Below, piece after piece: positions 51,057-60,588 of a DNA stretch of 64,000 nt; the first letter of the stretch is position 1, and each line of letters begins with the position of its first letter. A program made the translations under genes and the position numbers. Source of the stretch: Petasospora fabianii (Eukaryota > Ascomycota > Saccharomycetes > Phaffomycetales > Wickerhamomycetaceae); assembly GCA_022641835.1 (NCBI GenBank), contig CP048722.1:124001-188000 (forward strand), in the 5' to 3' direction. The notes under the pieces are model-generated. The model worked only from the letters and a program-made list of their open reading frames with translations. It did not search any database and was not told where the DNA came from.

Positions 51057-51990
51057 GGGGTGTGTTTATAAGCATAATATGCATGGCTACTTGTTTTCTT
51101 TACAGACCTAGACTTTGAAATGTAGGAATTTGGTCCCTGTGATGTACTTTTACGGTCAACAGCCACAAGCAGCCACAAAACAGCCACAAGTCCAAGCCAC
51201 ATAGGCGCCACAAGCGGGCTGTTTCCAGCATATGAGCCATAAGCCAATAGAACAAGCCTTCTTGTGTGCTCAATCACATGTGAATATAATACAACATGTC
51301 GCTTAAACGAATGTCTTGGGAGCTATTGCATTGAAACTTACGCATGAGTACATCATGTTTCGGCAATTGGCTGCCTGTCACAGTATCTGTACCTGCCAAA
51401 AAAATCAAATCACTAAGTCGTGCTGCTTGAGGTCTACGCCATAGAAGGGTCGACTTGACATAAGAAAAAAAAAAAAATTGTGGAGTGTGGCTAGTGCAGA
51501 ATTATGGTTGGCCATAAAACTCATTTAGAGGTGACTTCACAATATGCAATGAGATATGGGGGAATTGAGAGATCAAACAGCATTAAGATCTGTGCAGGCA
51601 CCCCATATCTATGCAAAAGATGATATTCTTGCGTCAAGAGATAAAGGATCCCACATCTCTGTTAAAGTGTGGAGATGTGGCGCAGTTAGTGGTGGCGCTA
51701 AAGTGGCTCGGGATCACCGTGGTCACGTGCAGGCACATCAAAATTCCCCACGAGAGAACAACTTTACCACAGTAATGGGAGTCATGGCTGTCAAGGAGTG
51801 GCGTCTGTGGCTAGTGGGTGATGAAATACTTTTCTCCCTAAAGTTACACACTTCTCCCCTTCGCCACTATGGCGTCTTGGTGTTGGTATAAGACTCGCCT
51901 GTAATCTCACATCTCTCAAACGTTATCCTGTTGTATACTCTGATCCTCGCATATTAAGTCTCTCGAAGGTCTTTCTCTCTCCCCATAACA
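51057..51990 (+). promoter_or_regulatory. Sulfate permease promoter with GCCAC/GTGGC clusters and a CACGTG box
   Basis: Five GCCACA/GCCACAA repeats lie within 51162-51212. GTGGC cores follow at about 51678, 51692, 51703, 51799 and 51806 (the last as CTGTGGC), with CACGTG at 51724-51729. In S. cerevisiae Met31/32 bind CTGTGGC-type sites and Cbf1 binds CACGTG at sulfur-assimilation genes. The short frame at 51556-51891 has no domain and is not called. Confidence 0.55.
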
Positions 51991-54339
51991 ATGCCTGAAT
52001 TTTCCTCAGAGGACTCGGGCTCCTCAAGCAACCAAAGAGATATCTACGAGCTCTACGAACAACACAGGGGAAACGAGGATGATACATTCCCTCTCTATGC
52101 TTACCATGAGGAGGAAACTAACTCCCTCACATGGATAAAGAACCTCTTCCATCATCCAAAGGAGCGGGCCATTAGCTACCTTTCATCTATCTTCCCAATC
52201 ATTCACTGGATCGCACACTATAACTTTGCCTGGCTCTATGCAGATTTCGTTGCAGGTGTCACTGTTGGTATTGTGATGGTTCCACAAGCCATGTCCTATG
52301 CGCAGATTGCTGGTCTTGAGGCGCAATACGGTCTTTACTCTGCCTTTGTTGGTGTTTTCATTTATTGTTTCTTTGCTACATCTAAGGATGTATCTATTGG
52401 TCCTGTTGCCGTCATGTCGCTTGAAGTGTCAAAAGTTATTCATAGAGTTCAAGAGAAGGATCCATCGTTCTCCGCACCAGTTATTGCTACTGCTCTCAGT
52501 TTTGTCTGTGGATGTATCACCATTGGTCTTGGTCTTCTCAGATTAGGTTTCATATTGGAGTTCATCTCAAGTCCAGCTGTTGTTGGGTTTATGACCGGTT
52601 CTGCCCTCAACATTATCTCGGGTCAAGTTCCTGCATTGATGGGATACAACAAGCGTGTTAACACCAGAGATTCGACTTACAAAGTCATCATTAACACTTT
52701 GAAAAACTTGCCACACACAAAGCTTGATGCTGTGTTTGGTCTGATTCCACTTGTCATTTTGTACACTTGGAGATGGACTTGTAACGCTGGTCCAAAGAGA
52801 TATCCAAAGTTGAAACAACCATTCTTCTATGGTCAAGCTTTGAGATCTGGTGTTGTGATCATTGTGTTCACTGCCATCTCCTACGCCATCACTAGACATC
52901 ACAAGAAGGACCCAAGAATCTCCATCTTGGGTAAGGTGCCATCTGGTCTTCGTGATGTTGGTTTGATGTCACTTCCAGATGGAATCCTCAGCACCATGGC
53001 TTCTGAACTTCCAGCTGCTGTTATCATTTTGTGTTTGGAACACATTTCTATTTCCAAATCTTTCGGAAGAGTTAACGATTATAAGATTGTTCCAGACCAA
53101 GAATTGATTGCCATTGGTGCCACTAATTTAATTGGTACTTTCTTCAACGCTTACCCTGCTACTGGTTCTTTCTCAAGATCTGCCCTTAAGGCCAAGTGTA
53201 ACGTTAAGACACCATTGGCTGGTATCTTCACTGGTGCTTGTGTTCTTCTTGGTCTTTACTGTTTGACTGGTGCCTTTTACTACATTCCAAAAGCCACCTT
53301 GTCTGCTGTTATTATTCATGCTGTGAGTGACTTGATGGCTTCATACCATGTTACTTGGAATTTTTGGAAAGTTGCTCCATTTGATGCTGGTATTTTCATC
53401 ATTTGTGTTTTCATCTGTGTTTTCTCCTCTATTGAAAATGGTATCTATTTTGCCATTTGTGCCTCTGTTGCCGTTCTTTTGCTTAATGTCGTTTTCCCTA
53501 ACGGTACGTTCTTGGGAAGAGTCAAGATTGCTGAAGCTGTCAACCCAAGAATCATTGAGACTGGTGGTGATGACAACAGTTTAACTGAGGATGTTCATGA
53601 AGTTATTTACGAGCAGGATGCTGATAAGAAGACTGTTGATCTTGAAGAGAAAAAGAAGTCAAAGAAAAGAGATGTTAACTATCATACCATTTGGGTTCCA
53701 TTCAAGAACACTGTCAACAGTGATATTGAAATTATTCCACCACCACCAGGTGTTCTTGTTTTCAGACCTAGTGATAGTTGGACTTACATCAATGCCTCTA
53801 GACAATTTGAGAAAATCTTGGATGAGGTGAAGAGAACAACGAGAAAGGGTAAGAAAGTTCAGATCACTAAGAACATTGATAAGCCATGGAATGACCCTGG
53901 TCCTTTGGTGTTGCCATGGACCAAGAAGAGTACTATCTTAGAACGTGAGGCTGCTAAGCCAGCTGATGAAAGACCATTATTGAAGATTATTGCATTTGAT
54001 TTCTCCACTGTGGCACAGGTTGACTCCACGAGTATTCAGACTCTTGTTGATCTGCGTAAGGCTATTAACAAATATGCTGATCGTGAGGTTGAGTTCCACT
54101 TTTGTGGAATCTTGAGTCCATGGATTAAGAGAGCTCTTATCGCTGCTGGCTTCGGTATCAGTAAGGATTCTACTAGTCGCTTCAATTATGTTGATTTAGT
54201 GAGAGATGATGAGTCTCATTTGGGTTACGCTGCCGGTGCTAGCACTGATACGCCATTCTTCCATTTGGAGATTCCTTCTTTTGCCAAGTATGATGAATAT
54301 GTTGAAGAACAACCTCGAGATGATGATGACGAGTTTTAA
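51991..54339 (+). CDS. SUL1: High-affinity sulfate permease (SulP family, Sul1/Sul2)
   Basis: A 782-aa plasma-membrane proton/sulfate symporter of the SLC26/SulP family. The membrane domain starts after about residue 75 with ADFVAGVTVGIVMVPQAMSY, the SulP signature (QAMSYAQIAGLEAQYGLYSA). It continues through KDVSIGPVAVMSLEV and the NLIGTFFNAYPATGSFSRSA motif before the last helices. The C-terminal STAS domain (about 620-740) contains IAFDFSTVAQVDSTSIQTLV and LSPWIKRALIAAGFG. The acidic tail ends DDDDEF. Length fits the yeast pair (859 and 893 aa), somewhat shorter. Sul1 versus Sul2 cannot be separated by eye; the symbol marks the family. Confidence 0.94.
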   Translation: MPEFSSEDSGSSSNQRDIYELYEQHRGNEDDTFPLYAYHEEETNSLTWIKNLFHHPKERAISYLSSIFPIIHWIAHYNFAWLYADFVAGVTVGIVMVPQAMSYAQIAGLEAQYGLYSAFVGVFIYCFFATSKDVSIGPVAVMSLEVSKVIHRVQEKDPSFSAPVIATALSFVCGCITIGLGLLRLGFILEFISSPAVVGFMTGSALNIISGQVPALMGYNKRVNTRDSTYKVIINTLKNLPHTKLDAVFGLIPLVILYTWRWTCNAGPKRYPKLKQPFFYGQALRSGVVIIVFTAISYAITRHHKKDPRISILGKVPSGLRDVGLMSLPDGILSTMASELPAAVIILCLEHISISKSFGRVNDYKIVPDQELIAIGATNLIGTFFNAYPATGSFSRSALKAKCNVKTPLAGIFTGACVLLGLYCLTGAFYYIPKATLSAVIIHAVSDLMASYHVTWNFWKVAPFDAGIFIICVFICVFSSIENGIYFAICASVAVLLLNVVFPNGTFLGRVKIAEAVNPRIIETGGDDNSLTEDVHEVIYEQDADKKTVDLEEKKKSKKRDVNYHTIWVPFKNTVNSDIEIIPPPPGVLVFRPSDSWTYINASRQFEKILDEVKRTTRKGKKVQITKNIDKPWNDPGPLVLPWTKKSTILEREAAKPADERPLLKIIAFDFSTVAQVDSTSIQTLVDLRKAINKYADREVEFHFCGILSPWIKRALIAAGFGISKDSTSRFNYVDLVRDDESHLGYAAGASTDTPFFHLEIPSFAKYDEYVEEQPRDDDDEF

Positions 54340-54543
54340 TTTATTTTATTATGGTATGGGTTTTGTTATTGATTTAATTAGTTAGAAAAAGTTTTTCCGG
54401 TTTTACAACTACATTGTAGTAGATCGTATCCTATTACAAACCACATTGTAGTGGATCATAGTCCTAGCAAAGACGAAGCGCAAAATAAAAAGGACCCCTG
54501 TTATAATGTAGAGTACACACTTAAATGAACTCATTCTTATTGC

Positions 54544-55305
54544 TCATTTATCATCATCTTCTGGTACCAATGGACAGTGAAGATCAAACCATTCTTCGCC
54601 ACCATGTTTACATTTTGAAGGACCCTTTGTGATGAACCCAAGACGATTGTAGAATGGCAATAGGTTACCCTTGGCAATAATGGCAATCTTTTCACCAATC
54701 TCTTGATTTGAGAGCTTCTGAATGTAATCGTGGAGCATAAGTGTAGCAAGATTCTTCTTTTGATAATCTGGGTGCACAACAACGGAATGGATACCAATTG
54801 TGTGTGATGATTCAACATGTCCCTTCTTAACACCAGATTCAGATTCTTTATCATCTGGTATCTGCATTGACTCTTCTGTAATGAAATCTCCATCAATCTT
54901 AGTACCCAATACTTGTCCAATAAGTGTTTCCTTAACTATCGTGGACTTTGCCTCTGGTGCGTAACTATTTAAAGAGTCATTATCATCTTCATCTTGCTCT
55001 TGCTGTTGGTCCTCTTCCTTCTTCTCCGCTTGATCTTGCTGTACTTGCTCCTGATCCTTAGGTTTCGACACATGAAGGTCTGCACCTTCCCCAGAGAGCT
55101 CTGTATCTTTCTTATGATACTTTGGGGCAAACTCTCTAACGAAGAGACCTGAAGAGAGTTCAGGACATGCAGAGAGTCTGTACTTGACTCCCTCTGGAGA
55201 ACATCTCTCTGATGGATGGAATCCCAATTCCTCAAGCGCGAGAACCTGGTCAACGTCCTCGAGATTCAATGGTCTAATGGCAATGTGTAAGGGAAGTTCA
55301 CTCAT
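54544..55305 (-). CDS. PAA1: GNAT N-acetyltransferase, Paa1/AANAT-like, with an acidic insert
   Basis: A 253-aa acetyltransferase resembling yeast Paa1, which acetylates polyamines and arylalkylamines. It opens LHIAIRPLNLEDVDQVLALE, then FHPSERCSPEGVKYRLSACP and ELSSGLFVREF, all typical of AANAT proteins. Motif A is GIHSVVVHPDYQKKNLATLM and motif B GNLLPFYNRLGFITKGPS. The Q-x2-G-x-[GA] acetyl-CoA loop reads QKKNLA, with Asn in place of Gly. An acidic Gln/Glu/Asp-rich insert (about residues 75-115) makes it longer than Paa1 (191 aa). It is divergent from LSM5. Confidence 0.8.
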   Translation of the reverse strand: MSELPLHIAIRPLNLEDVDQVLALEELGFHPSERCSPEGVKYRLSACPELSSGLFVREFAPKYHKKDTELSGEGADLHVSKPKDQEQVQQDQAEKKEEDQQQEQDEDDNDSLNSYAPEAKSTIVKETLIGQVLGTKIDGDFITEESMQIPDDKESESGVKKGHVESSHTIGIHSVVVHPDYQKKNLATLMLHDYIQKLSNQEIGEKIAIIAKGNLLPFYNRLGFITKGPSKCKHGGEEWFDLHCPLVPEDDDK

Positions 55306-55507
55306 GGCTAAGGTAAAACGGATTGAGTGATATAAGTAAAGGGTAAGAAGGGAACAAGTGGAACACTATAAACTTTAGTTTTGAGAAATCGCGATTCAAA
55401 CATCCGAACACCACACATTTTTCTGTGTTCTGTGTTCTGTGTTCTTTAAGGTCGCATGGACGTTTCTTCTTCATAATCGTCTTTAAGTACATCAATAAGA
55501 ATAAATC

Positions 55508-55780
55508 ATGGCTGAAGAGACACCCGAGCAGACACCTGTGCCAGGATCCCAGACTTTACCATTGGAGCTTGTTGATAAATGCATTGGTTCTCGTGTGTGG
55601 GTACTTATGTCTTCGGAGAAGGAGTTCACTGGTACACTTGTGGGATTTGACGATTTTGTCAATATGGTTCTTGAAGACGTGACAGAGTACGATGAAGGTG
55701 TAAAGACTGAAAGAAAGAAGATTCTACTTAGTGGAAACCACATCACTATGATTGTTCCAGGTGGAGAGGGTCCGCAATGA
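55508..55780 (+). CDS. LSM5: Lsm5, subunit of the Lsm1-7 and Lsm2-8 rings
   Basis: A 90-aa Sm-fold protein. Lsm5 is shared by the cytoplasmic Lsm1-7 ring (mRNA decay) and the nuclear Lsm2-8 ring (U6 snRNA). [20 protein letters not shown] and [20 protein letters not shown] form the Sm1 motif; [15 protein letters not shown] is Sm2, with the Ser-Gly-Asn-x-Ile pattern expected of Lsm5. The [11 protein letters not shown] start is particularly diagnostic. The ATG at 55508 gives the usual length. Confidence 0.95.
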   Translation: MAEETPEQTPVPGSQTLPLELVDKCIGSRVWVLMSSEKEFTGTLVGFDDFVNMVLEDVTEYDEGVKTERKKILLSGNHITMIVPGGEGPQ

Positions 55781-55899
55781 GAACTTCACCATACAACACA
55801 TATTGACGATGCTAATACAGACCACTGTTTGATAAGTATGTCTCACACATGAGACATCCTAGGGGAAAAGCCTATTGTACATTAACGTAATTAATCATT

Positions 55900-56907
55900 T
55901 CATGAGTTGAGAATCTCAATGTTTGTATAACTTGCACGCCATAGTAAAAGCATAAAGACTGATCTATAAGGCTTAAAATCGTCAGCGATATGGTTAACAT
56001 GTGCATCATGAATAACAATCCAATCCCTTTTCCTATTATCATGGAACTTGGCCTTCTTCTTATGCAAAGACATATCAACTTGGTGTTTTGCCAGTTTGAG
56101 CTTATCGGGTCTTGTCTCCAAGTATCTCGACATGCCTCTAGCGACACCAAGATCATCATGTGCAAACACATCAAGTCTATGTAATCCAAACACTAAGAAC
56201 ATCTTTGCACTCCATTCACCAATTCCCTTCATCTCAACCAATTTGGTAATCACTTCTTCATCCGATGCGGTTTTAAAGAACTCATCATCAACTTCTCCAT
56301 CAACAAATTTTTGAGCAATACTCTTTATGTATTCACTTTTACGAGCACTTAACCCAGCAGATCTAAGCAAATCATCATTTGTAACAAGTACCTGATCGGG
56401 ACTCGGTAATACCCCATCATATAATAGTTTGAACTTATTCTCAATTGATAATGCAGCAGCACCACTAACTTGTTGAGCAATGATATTACGACATAGTAAT
56501 CCAAATTGATCATGAAGTGTCGTCATAGGTTTCTTCTCCAAAGTGAAACGTGGGAAATTGTCATTAATTGCAAGTGGATACAATGATGGATCAACTTTGA
56601 TAACATGTTCAAGTCCCTTAATGAACTCTGGTCTGTGTGCAGCGACGAAATCTTTCGGAAGTGAAAGATCCTTAGGTATTGGATGCTGTTTAAGTAAATC
56701 CTGTTCCCAATCTTTGAATGAAACTTTTGGTTTCCTTGGTGATTTTGTTGGTGATCTAGAGTTCAAGTTATCTATTGTAGAGATCTTTCGCTTCTTTGGG
56801 GTTGAAGGTGTAGAGCCCTGAAGAGAAGTGGTGGAGGTTACCGAAACAGCAGCATTGGTTGTATCAGCGACCACTGTAGCCGATGACCGAAGAATTCGTT
56901 TCGACAT
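55900..56907 (-). CDS. MAG1: 3-methyladenine DNA glycosylase Mag1 (HhH-GPD family)
   Basis: A 335-aa base-excision-repair glycosylase that removes alkylated purines. The AlkA-type core includes FGLLCRNIIAQQVSGAAALS, the hairpin MKGIGEWSAKMFLVFGL and RLDVFAHDDLGVARG, which carries the catalytic Asp. KKKAKF and RDWIVI near the C terminus are less typical. The N terminus is basic (MSKRILRSSATVVADTTNAA), fitting a nuclear protein. I start at 56907, not at the in-frame ATG at 57027, because the longer version would run through the GGTGGCG promoter repeats and adds a His/Arg repeat. It is divergent from DDI1 by 164 bp, as in S. cerevisiae. Confidence 0.9.
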   Translation of the reverse strand: MSKRILRSSATVVADTTNAAVSVTSTTSLQGSTPSTPKKRKISTIDNLNSRSPTKSPRKPKVSFKDWEQDLLKQHPIPKDLSLPKDFVAAHRPEFIKGLEHVIKVDPSLYPLAINDNFPRFTLEKKPMTTLHDQFGLLCRNIIAQQVSGAAALSIENKFKLLYDGVLPSPDQVLVTNDDLLRSAGLSARKSEYIKSIAQKFVDGEVDDEFFKTASDEEVITKLVEMKGIGEWSAKMFLVFGLHRLDVFAHDDLGVARGMSRYLETRPDKLKLAKHQVDMSLHKKKAKFHDNRKRDWIVIHDAHVNHIADDFKPYRSVFMLLLWRASYTNIEILNS

Positions 56908-56949
56908 TATCTTTCTTCCTTTTCTTTCCTTCTTGTTCGAAGATTTGTC

Positions 56950-56974
56950 AGAGTGGCGGTGGCGGTGGCGATAA
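56950..56974 (+). promoter_or_regulatory. Triple GTGGCG array (Rpn4/PACE-like) in the MAG1-DDI1 promoter
   Basis: GTGGCGGTGGCGGTGGCGA lies at 56953-56971, giving overlapping GGTGGCG boxes at 56958 and 56964, the latter in the exact GGTGGCGA form. In S. cerevisiae a GGTGGCGA element of MAG1 is bound by Rpn4 and MAG1 and DDI1 share this promoter. Confidence 0.65.
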
Positions 56975-57071
56975 ACTATGGTGGAGGTTGAGAGGACATA
57001 AATCGAAAAACGCGAGTCTTCATTCATATCTTTAACACTTTACTCTTTGATTAACAACAAACTCATAAGAA

Positions 57072-58421
57072 ATGCCTCAAATCACTGCTTCCTTCGAGCA
57101 TAACGAGCAGCTGATCCCACTTGATGTTTCACTCGAACTAACACTCAATGACCTGCGTGCATACGTCGGTGCAGAGTGTGGAGAGGAACCCGACACACTC
57201 ATCATTACACACAATGGACAAACATTGAGTGCCGATAAGGGAACTAGTACACTACAAGAGCTAGACTTCCATGATAACGACATGATCTCTGTGATGCCTA
57301 CACGTCTCTTGAAGGATCAGAACTCTGGTGCTCAACAACAGCAACAGCAACAGGGTTCTCAAGGTGCCGAGGCTCAGATCGAGGCTATGAGACAGCACTT
57401 ACTTTCGAACCCACAAATGCTTAATCAGATGGGGATGGGTGGTAATCCAATGGTTGAAAATGCATTGAGGGATCCAAATGCATTTGCACAGATGATGCGT
57501 CCCTTGATTGATGCTGGATTACTTGGAGGAATCGGTGGTGGTTCTGGTTTTGGTGGTGGTGCCCAGAGGGCACAATTGCCCGGTGGCGTTTCACCTCAAG
57601 AATGGGAAAGATTACAACGTACAAAAGATGATCCGGCAAGTCAACGTCGTATCCAAGAGCTTGAAGATCTAGAGGAGATTCAACAGAGTTTGGAACTCGC
57701 AATGGAGAATACACCGGAGATGTTTGGTCAAGTTTCAATGTTATACGTTAAAGTTGAAGTTAATGGTCATGAAGTTAAGGCATTTGTCGATTCTGGTGCT
57801 CAATCCACTATAATAAGTCCATCTTTGGCTGCAAAATGTGGATTAACGAGACTCATTGATAAGAGATTCAAAGGTGTCGCTATGGGTGTTGGTAGATCTG
57901 AGATCATTGGAAGAATCCATTCGGCACAATTGAAAGTGTCTTCTTCATACCTTCCTGTTAGTTTCACAGTTGTTGATGCTGGTGTTGACATGTTACTTGG
58001 TCTTGATATGCTTCGTCGTCATCAGGCCTCCATTGATTTGAAGAGAGATGTTCTTAAGATTGCTGATGTCGAGACGCCATTCTTAGGCGAGGCAGAGATC
58101 CCAGATAGTATGTTTAAACAGGCACAAAAGGGTCAAGCTTTGGGTGGTGCTGGCACCTCTGCTGGCACATATTCTACTGGTCAATCTGCATCCTCTGCTG
58201 CTGCTGCTGCTGCTGCTTCAAGACTTTCCCAGAGCTCATCACAGTCAACTTCAACTGCTTCACGTCCAAGGGCCCCTATCCCATCAACCAACTCTTCAAC
58301 TTTCCCAGAGTCAGACATCTCTAGTTTGGTTGGTCTTGGATATTCTCGTCAGGAAGCAATTCGTGCATTAGAAATGGCTGGTGGTAATGTTGAAGTTGCT
58401 GCATCTTTCTTGTTCCAATGA
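57072..58421 (+). CDS. DDI1: Ddi1, ubiquitin shuttle and retroviral-type aspartic protease
   Basis: A 449-aa host protein with three domains. The N-terminal ubiquitin-like fold is about residues 1-80. The dimeric aspartic protease domain is about 215-345, with active site AFVDSGAQSTIISP and VDMLLGLDMLRRHQ. The C-terminal UBA (about 410-449) reads DISSLVGLGYSRQEAIRALE. A Gln run, a Gly-rich segment and an Ala/Ser linker separate them. Ddi1 delivers ubiquitinated proteins to the proteasome and cleaves heavily ubiquitinated substrates. Length is close to yeast Ddi1 (428). It pairs divergently with MAG1. Confidence 0.96.
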   Translation: MPQITASFEHNEQLIPLDVSLELTLNDLRAYVGAECGEEPDTLIITHNGQTLSADKGTSTLQELDFHDNDMISVMPTRLLKDQNSGAQQQQQQQGSQGAEAQIEAMRQHLLSNPQMLNQMGMGGNPMVENALRDPNAFAQMMRPLIDAGLLGGIGGGSGFGGGAQRAQLPGGVSPQEWERLQRTKDDPASQRRIQELEDLEEIQQSLELAMENTPEMFGQVSMLYVKVEVNGHEVKAFVDSGAQSTIISPSLAAKCGLTRLIDKRFKGVAMGVGRSEIIGRIHSAQLKVSSSYLPVSFTVVDAGVDMLLGLDMLRRHQASIDLKRDVLKIADVETPFLGEAEIPDSMFKQAQKGQALGGAGTSAGTYSTGQSASSAAAAAAASRLSQSSSQSTSTASRPRAPIPSTNSSTFPESDISSLVGLGYSRQEAIRALEMAGGNVEVAASFLFQ

Positions 58422-58498
58422 TCTAAAGAGCATGGTGTACTAGTAAGCATTGCATTCATATATAAAGAAAGGAAAGGACATTAGCATTGTAGTCTTGT

Positions 58499-59104
58499 CT
58501 AAAACCCACTATATTTCTGTTCATTTGAATTAACAAACTTTAAGGTAGGATGATTACCAACCACATCCTTGGATAATCCACTCCAAATCCAACTTGCTTT
58601 ATTTCTGGGAAGACCAATCTCTGCATGGAACCCTTCGACAAATGTTCTATCTTGTAAGTTTATCGAATTGGTAAATGTTAAGAACTCTGTGAATATCGAT
58701 ACGCTTGACCAGAATGACACTTTCCTCAAACATGCAATGACAAGACTTGATACTTGACCTCCATTGAGACAATGCACATACATGGGCGTATGATCAACGT
58801 CAATCATTATCTCGAGTGCCTTAACGACAACACCATAATCGATCGGTACATCACGTTTTTTCCTCTTTCCACCACCTTCTTTCGAGCATTCTATATGTAT
58901 TAAAGTGATACCTTCCTCCTGTGCAAACTGATAGAGTGCTTCATCAGTCTCTGGAGTGATTGGGTCCGGTGTAAGTGATACAATGGTTTTAAGTTGGAGA
59001 CGTTTAAGGAAGCGGAAGTTGATGGCTCTTGGGTATGAGCCACGAAATAGCCCCGGCTGGAGCGCAGAAAAGCGAAGAGGAGGAACCAGTGGCTCAAATG
59101 ACAT
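58499..59104 (-). CDS. OCA6: Oca6-type inactive dual-specificity phosphatase-like protein
   Basis: A 201-aa member of the Siw14/Oca family. PPLRFSALQPGLFRGSYPRA and INFRFLKRLQLKTIVSLTPD are typical openings. The P-loop position reads YVHCLNGGQVSSLVIACLRK: the Cys is present but the essential Arg of C-x5-R is missing, as I recall for yeast Oca6. FWSSVSIFTEFLTFTNSINL further supports Oca6. It probably acts as a subunit of the Oca1-6 complex linked to inositol-pyrophosphate and stress signalling rather than as an enzyme. Confidence 0.85.
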   Translation of the reverse strand: MSFEPLVPPLRFSALQPGLFRGSYPRAINFRFLKRLQLKTIVSLTPDPITPETDEALYQFAQEEGITLIHIECSKEGGGKRKKRDVPIDYGVVVKALEIMIDVDHTPMYVHCLNGGQVSSLVIACLRKVSFWSSVSIFTEFLTFTNSINLQDRTFVEGFHAEIGLPRNKASWIWSGLSKDVVGNHPTLKFVNSNEQKYSGF

Positions 59105-59346
59105 TGTATATGACTTCTGTCCTGGGTATATTGTCAGTGTATTAACAAAAAGAGAGACAGAGAGACAGACAGAGACAGAAAGACATAAAGGGTTCGTCTA
59201 GAAAGGACTCACTTCGCGAATGATCTCTTGACTTAAGGACGAAACTAATCTCATTCTCTATTCATCTATCTTCCTCTTTCACTCTCTATCTCTCTACTAA
59301 GTTATCACTCTACTTGCCTATCCTCTCCTCCCTTTACTCTAACACA

Positions 59347-60477
59347 ATGGACTACGTCTACGAGACTACTGGGGGAAAACTCTCCGATTCGCAGGAGACG
59401 ATCCAACCTGCTCAAAGCAACGTCGACGACAAGACAGCTGAGATCAACCGTAAGACAGAAGAATCATTTGAGAAGCTTGAAGATGGTATCTCCAAGACAT
59501 ATTCCGCCATTGAGTCTCGTGCCTCAACATGGGGTGCGTCTCTGTCTTCATGGATGAATACCAACCTTGGTGATGTGATCACCGAGACCAGGAAGCAAGT
59601 TGAGGGGCTTCATTTGGATCAAAGGCTAGAAGAGACTAAGACAGCATTGTCGAAGAATTTTGAAGAGATTCAAAAGAAAGTTGTTACCGATGAGAACAGA
59701 GCCAAGTCGCGTGATATGTTCTCGTTACTTTCGTCCAAGACTAATTCATACCTTGATTCATTAGACAAGGACCTTGAACAAGTTGAGACCGCTGCTGGAA
59801 GATATGCCACTAGATTTGGTCAATTCTTGAAAGATACAATCTCTGTTGCCTCACCGGATTCAGATGATGAAGAATTGATCGATGAAGAGGTTGCTAATGT
59901 CCTTTTCAACGTTAAAGATCATAAGACGGGACTTAAACTAAGTGCTTCTAGAACAGAAGCACAACTTCATACATTACATACATCTCCAGAACTTTACTCC
60001 ACTACTGAATCAGATCCAAAGTTTGATAACTTTAAGTCGACATTCTCTGTTGAGTCCAAGACGGGTGAGATTTCAACTTTACTCAAGAACACACCAACTT
60101 TACAAAAGCTCAGTACTGATCTCGTCCCAGCCAAGGTTTCATATGATGAATTCTGGACACGTTACTTCTACATGAAGGAAAAGATCTTCCAGCAAGAATC
60201 CACACGTAAGAAACTCTTGGGTCGTGCACAAGAGGCTGTTCCAACAGAGAGTGAAGATCTCAGTTGGGGAGATGACGATGAAGATGAAGAGGAAGAAGAT
60301 CCTAAGAATACATCTTCTACAAGCACTAAGGGTAAGACATCTGCAATCTCTAGTGATGGTACTTATGAGATGAACTCTGTTGATTCGTCAATTCTTGAGG
60401 TGAACAAGACGAAAAAACACGAGTCGAAGGCTGAAGACGATGACGATGATGACGATGATGATGATGATTGGGAGTAA
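59347..60477 (+). CDS. DOS2: BSD-domain protein Dos2
   Basis: A 376-aa protein (start MDYVYETTGGKL at 59347; an in-frame ATG at 59314 would add 11 residues). The N-terminal half is helical and coiled-coil-like (EINRKTEESFEKLEDGISK, IESRASTWGASLSSW). The BSD domain near residues 265-290 carries the invariant Phe-Trp pair in YDEFWTRYFYMKEKIFQQES. The C terminus is acidic, ending in a run of Asp before WE. The architecture matches yeast Dos2, a cytosolic protein linked to ubiquitin homeostasis in older reports. It is convergent with the PDI gene at 60703. Confidence 0.85.
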   Translation: MDYVYETTGGKLSDSQETIQPAQSNVDDKTAEINRKTEESFEKLEDGISKTYSAIESRASTWGASLSSWMNTNLGDVITETRKQVEGLHLDQRLEETKTALSKNFEEIQKKVVTDENRAKSRDMFSLLSSKTNSYLDSLDKDLEQVETAAGRYATRFGQFLKDTISVASPDSDDEELIDEEVANVLFNVKDHKTGLKLSASRTEAQLHTLHTSPELYSTTESDPKFDNFKSTFSVESKTGEISTLLKNTPTLQKLSTDLVPAKVSYDEFWTRYFYMKEKIFQQESTRKKLLGRAQEAVPTESEDLSWGDDDEDEEEEDPKNTSSTSTKGKTSAISSDGTYEMNSVDSSILEVNKTKKHESKAEDDDDDDDDDDDWE

Positions 60478-60588
60478 TGTATTGTATATAGCATATGGCT
60501 AGATATATGAGGCTATTGATAACAGCAGAGTTATGTAGACTGTGTGAAATGAATTTATAATAAGAGACTATAAGTCTAAGAGTATGTT

